A stretch of 64,000 nucleotides of DNA from Tubulanus polymorphus (Eukaryota > Nemertea > Palaeonemertea > Tubulaniformes > Tubulanidae), in contig NC_134029.1 in the NCBI RefSeq assembly GCF_964204645.1, forward strand, positions 20,602,450 through 20,666,449. Direction: 5' to 3'. Positions 50,270 through 61,083 of this stretch are shown one piece after another. A program made the translations under genes and the position numbers. Each line of letters starts with the position of its first letter. Position 1 is the first letter of the stretch. The notes beneath the pieces were generated by a model, which did not search any database, was not told where the DNA came from, and worked only from the letters and a program-made list of their open reading frames with translations.

Positions 50270-50284
50270 TATTAAGCAATGCAA

Positions 50285-53200
50285 TCAGATCTCAAGAGCG
50301 GCTTCTATTTGGGCTTTGAATCTATCATTATTCGTGTCAACATTTGAATCCCCAATTTGGCCATCTTCATATCTGAAATGAAGAACAATATTTCAATGAA
50401 TCCCACTCCTGTAACAGAAAACTTCACACAAAAAATAGAACTTACACAAAGAAGAACCTTGTACACACTAAACTATTATCAGTGTTCACCCATACACTTC
50501 CATGCTTCTTCAGTTTTGTTGGATGAGCAATAACTGAAAAATACAAAAAAGCTCAATTCATGTACTGGCCTTCTTTAGGACAAGTGATCCCTTGAAATTT
50601 ATTTTTCGTGTAGGTGTCGTAATTCATCAATGTAAAGGTAAAAGCCTCAATTGAAGCCTCTTATTATATTTCTGTATTTTTATAGACTGACAGAAAAGGA
50701 ATAATTCAGTTTGTTTGTCCATGGATAATTTACGTTCTGATTACCTTCACAAAGGGCGATACATGTCAGATTCCGGCTGGTTAAAAATCTTGGTTTCTGA
50801 AATGAGCACATAATGTACGATACGTTCATGAAATTAAGAGTCTAAGTCTTCCCACTACAGAATTATATACACTTACCCCGGATTCACCGGAGCCACTAGA
50901 TTTTTTCTGGCATAGTTGTTTACAATTGCCGTATCCCATGCCCGAATAACCAAACGATAAACTGCCGGACGGGCTGAGGTAAATACCTTCACCGTACGCC
51001 GCACCATGCATCTAGAATCAACAATATCTTCAATAGTAACACGATAATGATTTATAATGGGAAAATGCCTTAATTTTCGAAACTAGTTTCTTTTCGAATC
51101 TGACCTGATGTTTAGTTCCCGATGCATTGATTAAACCATTTCTCATTATTGAATGCCAGTTCTCAATATGTGAGCCACTAAAATCAGAATACGTAATTGA
51201 CAAATCTATGAAAATGACTTAATACTACAATGTATTCGATTCGCACGAAAATAAAACGTACTGAAACGCAAATATGCTGCCGTGCTCTTTTTTAGCAGTG
51301 CGGAACATAGCTTCTTTAGCTGGCGGACTACATAATAACAGAAACTGATGAGGTGTATGCATAAATTTCAATTGCTGAAATTAAAGATAAACACATCATA
51401 TAACATGTAACTCAAATGTGAAATAGATGAATCATTTTTCGCGGGAAATTTACCTTTTCTTTCGGTAGTTTTACGATATGTGACCTGTTACTCGTTATTA
51501 TCCTAAAAATCGTACGCAAATAAATGCCAACATTATTAAACAAGATTACGGTTGACGCATTCGTATTATCAGATCACTTACCATTGAAGTAATGGGTATG
51601 CCAGTATATCGCGTTTATCCATTTCTTGTTTGAGTTTATTGCCAAGTAATTTCGTCATGACAGCCATGATAGGAAACGTATCTAAGGCACGTTGTACTCG
51701 CTGATAATCCCGAAACTGCAGGAAACACATTAATAAACTATAACAGTATTTCAATTCCAAATAATCAGATCAGATCTACTACAAATTATTATTATACCTT
51801 TGGATGTAGAGCCAACTCTGTAGGATTTTTTGGGTCGACTATGGTCGGAAATGGATCGAATATAACTTCTTTTCGGTGAGACCGACAAGCGGCACTTGCC
51901 ATCGCGATGAGCAAGTCTACAACCTGAATAGAGAGATTAAGATACGAGTACATGAAGAATTCTTCTGACTCAAATCGAGGTAAAACTCATGTAGATATGT
52001 TTACCTCGGCTCCTGTAGCGATATCATCAGCGGCATCAGACATGACACCTAACGTTTGGAATGCAAATACACATAATTCCCGAGCGCACACCGCCGGCTA
52101 TGAAAAAAATATGATATGAAAAACCATGTATTAACTATTTAACGAATAAAATGCACGGGCTCTTCGGAATATGCAGCGAAATTCGAGCGGTACCTTGAGC
52201 ATTGCGCCGTTTTGAAAGACGTGCTGTTCATCACATACTACGCAATACTCGTTCAGCGTTGGAATTCGTTGGCATGTGTATTGCATGACCTGACACAAAA
52301 AACCGAATTCCAATCCGGGGATTTTCTTCGCCATTTGACCGGAACTCGTACTCGTCGGCATCAGAGTTAAGTCGGCTTCACCCGCCGTCGCGACTGCTGC
52401 CACCATGTCGGCTACGGCCGGAGTACCGGCGCTGAATTGACGCCTCGTTTTTGACGCTTTGTCAGGTGGAATTTTACCGGTTGATAGCTGTCGACCGGTT
52501 GTAGTGGGAGGTTTAGTGGTTAAGCTTCGAGCTGCTGGTGTTTCGTCGACTATCATACAATCAACGTTACTGTAGAAACAACATTGAAAATCGTGATAAA
52601 ATTTATCTTAAATTCATTATTGCAACGTAACATGATAAATTCCCACGACACAAAAAGAACAACAATTACAAAAGGCGTCCTCGAGCTTTAGTTTATTTCA
52701 ACTTTTTGACTTTATCTTCAGGAATATAGTATCTTGATTATTCATGAAGATGTCTATTGGGATAGAGTCGAAACAATGAAAATGCACTATAGTTCATTTC
52801 CAGGAATATTGTCCTATTCAGTAGGTCCTACGCTTGGTGATTAGGATTACATAGTCAAAAGGTTGAAAATAAATCATAAACTACATGCATAGCTCAAGCA
52901 AACCTTTCGGACTCATTATTCTTTTAGTATTGTGGGATTTTACATGAACAAAGTTTTTCGTCAAGATTATCGAAAATCTTTTTCGAGTCTTACTGATCTG
53001 TAGATGAAGACGCGAGAAATTCAGTTGCTTCTTGAATATTTCCTTGTGTCATGATTAAAGCGTTTCTAGCCAGAGAATGTTCGAAACCCATATCGATTAA
53101 TGTAGCTAATGAGTGATCATTCACTGATTTTTCGTTGTTGTCGCTCGTTGGTTTGTCATCATTCATGCTGATAATAAACCAAATGATAAGTGTTATTTGG

Positions 53201-56200
53201 ATGAGGGATGAACGATTTTAGGACGGAAATATACTATGCCCGGGTTCTTTTTTCAGCACTTTTGTAAGTCAAAAGTGACACTTAAGACCACAGCCCTCAT
53301 CCTAATCGTCCTTGTCTATCATGCATAATTGTCCACAAAATAAAGTCAAAAGTAAGCCCTTTAAAGCAACTATGTAAGTCCTAATTGACACTTTTCTTGT
53401 CATTTAAAACCGCTCTCCTCATCCTTACTATCCTCGTCTATGACAGATGATTGTCCAAAAAATTATCTGGGATACCAATAGTCAAAAGTAAGCACTTCCT
53501 GAGCACTTTCTGAAATTTTAGTGAAATGTAACCACTTTTTAAGGGCTTTACTTAGTTTTTTCAGAAAGAAGTAAGTATTTTAAGCAGTTTAAAGACTGGC
53601 TATAAACCCTGCTACACTGACTAATTTTTCAATCAATGAATGAGTTTTATCTACCTTTGATTGCCAAGATGTGTCTCGTCTTTTGCACGTCCTTTCTTGC
53701 GGAGGGGTGACGACTCGGTCAGCGATCCAACCGGCACAATATGTTGCTTAGCTACGTACTCGTTACTCAATTTCTTCCATTCTTGGGATATGAATGCTTC
53801 AAGTATCCTGCAAATATACCGGTCATCATAAAAACAATCCTTAAAAATTCTTGAAAATTCTTCTTTGTTGTTGATTTTGGGCCAGTTGCTCAAAAGTTGG
53901 TTAGGAATTAACCAGCGGACAGATGACGAAGTGACAATTAAAAGTTCATTGTTACTATGGTATTTATCCGCCGGTTATCTTTCACACAATTTTGAGCAAC
54001 TGAGGCCCTTTGTTGTTATGTTTAAGATGAATTTCACTTACTTTCGAAGCTGACTCCCGAGACCGAATCTTTCTTTGTTCGATGGTTGAAAAACTTCGAT
54101 CTTCGGTTCTGAAATACGAGATCGAGATTTTATCCGCGTAAGCATCAAATCAGCTTCAGTAAGAAACGAAATACTTAACAAATAACAGTGAACTGCAAGA
54201 GATGAGGCGGAATCTTACCAGATGCATCTAGATATCCAGTAAACGATAAATGAAGGCGTACTACGATTGGCTCCGCTCGAATTATTTTCCAAGCTTTCGC
54301 CGTCTCTTCCTACAAAACGATAACCATACAGAAACTAGTACATGAACATATCACGAAAAATTCACGGGTTCTCTCGAATTGGATGCATTGAATTGGGAAA
54401 CTATGGAAGACGAAGACAAACGACTCAACCCGTAAATAACGCCAAGATTAGAGCGAAATACAGAGTATGTGAGTTAACAATTAATTAATTTGAACAGTGA
54501 GTTAATTGAAACAAGTAATAAATCATTAGATGAAAACGTCTAAATCTACCTCTAAAAATGACATGTCTATATTGAATTCTATATCAATATCATCTATGGA
54601 TCCGAACAACCTGAAAAACATCATAAGTCAGCTCGACATACCAGACGCTTCATAAAGATAAAGCTCGAGATGAGATTTTCGCGATCATTGCAAGACCTAC
54701 CTATAATTGATGGCGCTTTCGCCGTAACGTTGATTCACTAAATCCATGTCATGTGAAAGGAGCGGGTTGATTTCACTTTTATAATGATCGACTTCGACGC
54801 TCTAGATAAATGACAAATGATATTTACAAGCCCTGATTAAGTCAGCAATGAATCACAGTGACCCAATGAGTACCACTGGCACTTGGTCGTCAGTATTTAA
54901 CTTTCCTAGGAGTAGGAAAGTTTCTCCATGACAATGTGCCCAGTGAATTCTCGAAGCCATTTGCTAGAAAATCAAATGCTGATAGCATTGGTTACGTAGA
55001 TGTTATCACAGAAGGTAATAATCAATGTGACGTATTTAGGATATTCAGGAGTTGACTTGATGAAATAGTTCCATCATGCAGGTTTACTTTCAATGCCAGT
55101 CAGCAATGAAACCTGGAACCTCCAAAATCAATAGAGTTCTTCCCCACACAACCCAAAATTTCAAAAGATTTCATCCACTGGTTCAGCCTGTGTCTTGTTT
55201 GCGACATTGACGGCTGCTAGTCAACTTTCTCGAAAGGTGGAACCTCTAAAATCAACACAGTTGTTTACTACATGATCATAAAAAACTGTCATAGAATTTA
55301 AAAAGGATTCCATCCACTGGGTCAGCCTGAATCTTGTATGCAAGAAAAGGTGTGATTGAAGTCCCCTTTCGCTACGCAGAGTGACAAGGGACCATGGGCA
55401 TCCCCAAGATTTTTTTTGGGGAGTTCGATTTTAGGAATAGAAGGGGGTCTGGGGAAAATTTTGAGAATCTCGTGCAAGCAGGCACGTTCTAGTGCAATCT
55501 GAGGCTGATAGATCGACTGGTTCCCGTTTACTTTGCATGTATCGATTTTATTTTGCCAATTTAGCAAATGCAGACCATGCGCCGACGTTCGTCGACATTT
55601 GAAAATTCAAAAAAGGCTTCGTTCGAACTACCATACTCCCCTTAGGGACGCCCATGGGGACTAAGTAAACGATGTCATCGATGGTATCTGATAGAGCAAA
55701 CTGTCTATAGGTGGAACGAACTTCTTAATTACCTCGTTATCGTTATAATAATACTCATAATCGTATTCATCTTCTGATTCGGAACGTTCGACGACGTCGA
55801 TGATCTCGACGGATTCCGCATCGGAAACGCAATCGGAATAATGAGATTCTTCGCTGACCATTCGCATCAACGACGTGTTCTGCGTCGTCGTCGGCGGCGG
55901 TGGTGGCGGCGGTTCGATTTTCGTCAAAGTCGGCGAGTTTTCGATCTTGCACGTCGAATTGATGATCGCCGGTTCGTCGACGATCGTCATCGTCTTTTCT
56001 TGAACCGGATGACGGACAGGAGTCGGCGGTAACGAGGATATCGGAGACGGAGGCAGCGGTACTCGAACTTCTTTATTCAATTCTATAGAAATTTGATTAC
56101 TTTTTATCAGGTATAATCCATGGGATCAAGAAAGTCGCACACCATCTAAGTCAAAATGTTCGCCATGGCGGGTATAAATTGGAACAGCCAGAAACTTGAT

Positions 56201-57536
56201 TTTCAATGGGCCTTATCACTGGAACACTGGACCTACCCCAGGGTGGCCACTTTCCGCCGTTTGAAAATCCCTGAGTTTTCCATGTGATTACACAAAATTC
56301 CCGGCGTGAATCAAGAGAAATTTCTCGGTTCAAAATGTTACATTTCATTCATTTTACATGTGCCCAAACATTATCCAAATTCCCTGAGTTTTCCAGATTT
56401 TTGGTAAAATTTGTCAAATTCCCGGAATATCCCCTGATCTTCCTGATTTTTCCAGGTTTTCCAGGCCAGTACCCACTCTGATTACACAATACATCGTGCA
56501 TTACCCAGAACAATTATAAACTTTGACTGGATCGTCAGGTGAATACAATATATCGTATAGATTTAGAAACTCAAGAATATAATGCTACTTTTATTACCTT
56601 TTGAGAGTTTAGTAAAAAGAATTGGAATTCTGTCAGAGGCGATGCGGCCTTTGGCGCCTTTTTTACCATCAGAGCGACTTATCAACGTTTGATCTGTAGA
56701 AAAACACAAATGGTAAGATTGAGAATTTAAGATCGCTTTCTAGTATCTCGTTTTCCAGACACGTATAGCGTTTCACTAATTGTACTTTTTCCCGGCTGAC
56801 ACTTCCAATTTCTGCAGCATAATAAATTCTAAATCCATATCTTCCCAATATTTGTCTTTTCTTGAATGAATTAAATGAAGAATTAAATCATTCCATATTT
56901 TCATAGTTCAAATGGAGTTTTTGAGTTATGATCTTTTATATTTCAGCAAGACTACCCCCACCCCAAATCTCCTCAGGCCGGTCGCTCAAAAGTTGGTTAG
57001 ATTTAACCAGTGGATAGTTGATGTAGTGACAATTAAAAGTCATTGTTACTATGGTATTTATCTGCCGGTTATCTTTAACCAACTTTTGAACAACCAGCCT
57101 TGAATGTTAGTGGTAGTAATCCTGAGATATCTTAAATAGTGTAGTGATATCAAATTCATCAATTACCTGGATAATCATCAGAGAGGTTGAATATAAAGTG
57201 TATTTCGGACAGAAACTTTTTACACGAGAACTTGAATATGTTTTCTTCCCGTTGAAAAACTGAAATATGTGAATTCAAAGACATATAATCATCATCGATA
57301 AAAAACGAACCAACTTTCCAAAATTATCGGCTGATCTTGGCCCCTACAATCGTATACTTAATTCGAACTTGGGGCGGGCCGAATTAGATTAGAGATAAGG
57401 TATAGAAATCAAAGGATCTTTATCAGTGCATTAGTTTTATCTTACCAAAATTCCTGAATGGGCACTTGCTATCTTTTGAACATGTGTCAATAACTGCGGC
57501 TACATCGACGTTCATCAATTCCCTTCTGTTCTCCAT
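50285..57536 (-). CDS. PARP8: Mono-ADP-ribosyltransferase, PARP6/PARP8 family, with internal UBA domain
   Basis: Transfers single ADP-ribose units from NAD+ to proteins. Exons in coding order: 57446-57536, 57167-57259, 56598-56693, 55733-56082, 54701-54801, 54550-54610, 54219-54309, 54042-54108, 53655-53807, 52994-53167, 52194-52569, 52006-52098, 51798-51923, 51582-51715, 51454-51502, 51262-51374, 51105-51177, 50877-51011, 50745-50796, 50446-50533, 50285-50372; about 867 aa, near human PARP8. Family blocks: LSDDYP near the N-terminus, GSIDDIDIEFNIDMSFLE, KIEVFQPSNKERFGLG, RIPTLNEYCVVCDEQHVFQN, LQWIITSNRSHIVKLP. Catalytic motifs: FAFHGSHIENWHS (His), HGAAYGEGIYLSPSGSLSF (Tyr) and CTRFFFVYEDG at the end. 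Exon 52994-53167 encodes a UBA domain (ATLIDMGFEHSLARNALI…) that I do not know from vertebrate PARP6/8. Exon 55733-56082 is proline- then acid-rich. Orthology to PARP8 versus the PARP6/8 ancestor is undecided. Confidence 0.94.
52994..53167 (-). other. UBA-domain exon of the PARP gene
   Basis: 58-codon exon flanked by acceptor TTATCAG and donor GTAAGA, phase-compatible with both neighbours (AG+C in, CA+T out). It reads SLATLIDMGFEHSLARNALI and then MTQGNIQEATEFLASSS, with the MGF loop, helix-2 alanine pattern and final FL of UBA domains. Expected function is ubiquitin binding. Confidence 0.85.
53879..54007. mobile_element. GCTCAAAAGTTGGTTA MITE, copy A
   Basis: Starts GGCCAGTTGCTCAAAAGTTGG and ends CAATTTTGAGCAACTGAGGCC, inverted termini of about 20 bases. 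It fills over half of the PARP intron between 54042-54108 and 53655-53807. Confidence 0.75.
54802..55732. other. PARP intron 4
   Basis: A 0.93-kb intron. It holds two tandem-like segments sharing ATTTCATCCACTGG / TTCCATCCACTGGGTCAGCCTG and …TCAAAATCAATAGAG / TCTAAAATCAACACAG near 55100-55330, suggesting an old local duplication. An open minus-strand frame at 55322-55567 has no splice support. Confidence 0.4.
56239..56480. mobile_element. CAGGGTGGCCAC-family element in PARP intron 3
   Basis: Starts CAGGGTGGCCACTTTCCGCC and carries several AAATTCCC / CCTGAGTTTTCCA motifs. It ends CCAGGCCAGTACCCACTCTG, a diverged inverse of the start. This is the most complete copy in the window. Confidence 0.65.
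56975..57099. mobile_element. GCTCAAAAGTTGGTTA MITE, copy B
   Basis: Starts AGGCCGGTCGCTCAAAAGTT and ends AACTTTTGAACAACCAGCCT. The core GTGACAATTAAAAGT…CATTGTTACTATGGTATTTAT is shared with copy A. It lies in PARP intron 2. Confidence 0.75.
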
Positions 57537-57863
57537 GTTAACAACAACGGCGCTCGTTCAACTCCTTCTTCAAACCTTCTACCAGCTAAATCGCCATCTC
57601 AAAAGTGAAACTTCTTTTTTATCGAATTTCTAAAAGGGTATTACAACTCTTAGTGCAATATGTATGTACTTTTTTGACAGATCAGAAATTTACTTCCTGA
57701 TTCGGCAGCGAAGTGAGCGACCGATTCAAAAACAAGACACTAATCTACGGACTCGGACTTTCATCCGAACCGTGAATCAATCGCTCGCTTTGGTTATTTA
57801 CATTTTCTATGGCAACAACTTCTAGATCAAATCGAAAGCGTTTTAACCCCATCCGGCTGTATT
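57537..57863. promoter_or_regulatory. Divergent promoter region, PARP / coiled-coil gene
   Basis: Only 327 bases separate the two start codons, which point away from each other, so they probably share a bidirectional promoter. No TATA box is evident. TTCTATGGCAAC near 57804-57815 contains a half-site like RFX sites, but the other half is missing. Confidence 0.5.
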
Positions 57864-60354
57864 ATGGGATCAGGAGCGAGTTCGAGAGTTAAAGATATAT
57901 CTATAGCTCGTTCTGAAAGTTTGGAAGACTCGAATTCGGGATCAAAAACCAAAAGGTAAGCCCTGATGAAAAACTTTCAATTTCAATTCAATCAAATTCA
58001 TTTTATTGTGTATGTTAAGATGTCAAATCCATAGTTTAACCATTTTTTATTTCAATAGGGATCGTTGTTGCCAATGTGGCCTTGTTTCAGACGCAGAGGT
58101 ACGTATTCAATTATTACTTTAAAAGAAACAATTATCGGAAGTTCTGTCCACAATTATTAATTGATGATATAATCATTGTTAGCACCTATGGATCTATAAC
58201 AACCATTTCAGGGTAATCGTAGACCATAGTCATAAAATATAAGCCTAATAGCGAGTGAATTCTCATATTTTCAGTTGATCCAATCAGATCAGAGGTTGAC
58301 AATTACCTGGGTTGATCAAGCGGAGGCAAAAATAAAGTCTTTGGAATGGAGGGTAAGTCTGGTAGACTGATGTTGATCTCAGTATTTCCAAGCGAAAGCG
58401 AGACATCGAGGCCGATAAAAATAGGCTGTAAAGCCTTCAATGGATCCGTTAATCGATGATCATGATGATTTCACAGTTAATTAGCAAAACCAACAGTTGA
58501 TGATTTAACAGTTCTGACAATTTCGAAGTTTTGACTAATCTTCAGCATCAGAGAAAAAAAAATAACATGATAATGATGTACAGAAATTTAAAGTACCGTC
58601 TACTAAGGAAGGTTAGGGACAGGAACTTAACTGTCAGAATGAATATTAGATGATGAACTATGGGTTATGCTTATCAAGCCTAAAAGTTTTGAGATATGAA
58701 AACCACTTCTAATAGATTCGAGTTGAAGTTGAATTCAGCGATCGAAAAATTGATTTAAATTTTAGTTGGCAGAAGCAGAAAGTCAGAAACTTGATTTGAC
58801 CGATCAAATCCAAGCTTTAGAAGAACATGTGAATTCGCTGTGCTCTAAAACGCTCGAAACACAGTCCGGATTGGAATGTTCAGAAACGGTGAAATTAAAG
58901 GACGCCCATATAAAAAAATTGGAGAAGGAAACAAAAGCCGTTCATGACGAAATACACAATTTAGTAAGTATTTTAATCTGGATCTTGTTCTGAAGTTGTG
59001 GGGGACTTCGAGAAAAAATACTACGAGCAGTCTAAATGTCATCAAAGATTGAATAAAATTTCTTGAATTTTGGTTTTTTGTATCGGAGGAAATACTACTT
59101 ATCTCATCATCTTTAATCAATTTTAACCGGTAGTTAATGCTAGTTAGAAAAAGTAAACTTTTTTTCCAACAGAGAGTGAGGTATAAGAAGAAATTGCGAG
59201 CTGCAAATACAAAACTTATCACCGCGCGACAAGAAACTTCACTGAGAATATTCGAATTGAAAGGTGAAATCGAAAAACTTACTGATGAAAAGAGCGGTCT
59301 TCAAGGTGCGTCATGTTAAAATTTGAAATGAAAATTTCAACGAAAAATGTTTTCATTTCTCAAATCAGATTGTGATTATGAGTTGGATTTCAGAGTCAAA
59401 ATGAGTTCATTTTCAATTGTATTAATTAATGGCTGGGTCAAATTCACTCAAAACACCAGGGCCTGGTTTCATAGACTGAGTATCAAAGTTATCCCTAGGG
59501 GTAAATCCTCAATCAGGGTAACAACCACCGTGGTTACAATAAGAAACAATGGTAATAACTGACATATTTCAAAATGTTCCCAGGGACTATTTTTCTTCCA
59601 CATCTATGAAACCCAGCCCAGGAATTGGGTCCAGAAGTGTCAGTCAAATGGCTCACCTATGTATATTGTTAAACTTTCAGATGATTTACGCAAGTATCAG
59701 AAAACTCCGGTGCCAACTGCTGTAAACTCAAATGCCGATTCAGAAGAGGATAGTAGGACGCAGATTATATTACAACTTTCTCAGCAAATTACCGAACAAA
59801 ATGACAAAATTCATAAACTAGAAAATCAGTTATCCGATGTTAAAAATGTGTCGAGCCGTCCGAATAGTTCTAAAGTTGACGGCGATAAATCAGCCGAGAG
59901 TTCAGCCGAACTGAAATCGATAGCTGGCGAAATGCAAGCGTCGAAAGAAACGACTGTAAAACACAGACCGAAATCGTCGGCCGGTAATCGGAAATCATCG
60001 GGAATGAGCCGAGATTCGGGACTGGCGAGTCGTGAGAATTCTAGTTACGTTCGACCGGTCTCCGGACGCGTATTCTCGGCGAGTAGTAACATTTCAGTAA
60101 TAACGGGATCGGATATTTCGTTATCGACGCCGCCGGATACCGACAGAATCGGCTCGTCGAAAACGAACGCGTCGTCGTCGTCCACCATCGGTTCCGCGAA
60201 TAACGGCGACGTCAGCGATTTAGAGTTTGACGGAGCCGAATTGCTGGAAGATTTCATCGTTCCGAATGAAGCTTCGTTAAAACTGTTAAAAGAAATGGAT
60301 AAACGAGTGATAACTCCCGTGCAAATAAACAGTCCTAGAATTAAGGTTAAATAG
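57864..60354 (+). CDS. Coiled-coil protein with N-myristoylation signal
   Basis: I cannot assign a family. Exons 57864-57955, 58059-58098, 58275-58352, 58766-58963, 59173-59305, 59681-60354 encode 404 aa. The N-terminus MGSGASSR fits N-myristoylation (Gly2, Ser6). A small CCQCG cluster follows in exon 2. Exons 3 to 5 are predicted coiled coil (KSLEWRLAEAESQKLDLTDQ; LKGEIEKLTDEKSGLQ), with another short heptad stretch in exon 6 (ILQLSQQITEQNDKIHKLE). The rest is serine-rich and probably disordered, ending in the acidic DLEFDGAELLEDF segment and SPRIKVK. Poly(A) signal AATAAA is at 60468-60473. It is divergent from the PARP gene. Confidence 0.85.
59459..59620. mobile_element. GGGCCTGGTTTCATAGA palindromic MITE
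   Basis: Ends GGGCCTGGTTTCATAGACTG and CATCTATGAAACCCAGCCC are inverted, and an internal CCACCGTGG palindrome is present. It lies in intron 5 of the coiled-coil gene. Confidence 0.6.
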
Positions 60355-60467
60355 ATTCAGAGTTTATTTGTCTCCTTTCCTTTCTTTGTCCTGCTGTGAT
60401 AATTGGTGCAATTTCGACCCCACTAACTGCTGTGATCAATATCGACCGTCCTTAAAAATTTATGTCA

Positions 60468-60473
60468 AATAAA
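60468..60473 (+). terminator. Poly(A) signal of coiled-coil gene
   Basis: AATAAA 114 bases after the stop at 60354. Confidence 0.6.
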
Positions 60474-61083
60474 CTTAAGACATATGCAAATCAATATTCG
60501 CTGTTTTTTATTTCATCATTGTCATCATTATCAGATCTTTTGGTTACGAGCCATTCCGCCTAGCCCATTCTTGAGGATGTCCTTAGGTGCTGCTCAATAA
60601 GAATTGTGACAATTGGTGTAGTGTATTTGTTTTACTAAGGCGTTTTAAAAATTTTATTGTTATTCCTGTATTGTGAATTCTTCATTGGTATGTGTCCCGA
60701 TTTGTACACTTAAGGATAAATAAAGATTAATTGAATTTAATTGAATAAACGAGAAATGGGTGGCTCCAAAGAATTCTGAGTTAGATATTTTAAGAAATAT
60801 CCATTATCAGGCAGCATTTCTAATTTGGACCATTTATCGATATTTTGAACTACTCTCTCCTCTTTTTACAAGGCAAGTTTTAGATTATCATCATTTTTAT
60901 GAAAGTACGGCCTGTTTTAATAATATTCATATCTATATTCTTTTTCCAGTTTGGTCTCTCTGTTGTGGTCCTTTCCGTTTCGCCAAAAAAGCATAGAGCC
61001 GAGGATGGAAAGTTGAGCAAATATTGAAAAAAATTGTGCTAGAATTTAATTTATTTGAAGCAGTTCACTTAAAAACATTGGTA
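60474..61083. other. Intergenic region upstream of AGGF1
   Basis: No exon was recognised. A LINE-like tail (GGATAAATAAAGATTAATTGAATTTAATTGAATAAA) lies near 60713-60748. A 78-codon frame at 60760-60996 has no recognisable domain. Confidence 0.45.

Larger units (their letters stand above)
45891..50284. other. Long 3' UTRs and intergenic DNA
   Basis: No exon was recognised. The first part is probably 3' UTR of the SOCS-box gene (AATAAA at 47055-47060). It contains a (TA)n tract (47303-47338), a roughly 50-base tandem duplication (about 48722-48813, unit GTTTAGGTCGTGCTTGGTA), and a pogo-like inverted repeat near the end. The right part may be 3' UTR of the minus-strand PARP gene. Confidence 0.5.

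Noticed and set aside
55841-56032. Arg-rich plus-strand frame
   Set aside because: Antisense shadow of the proline-rich PARP exon 55733-56082.
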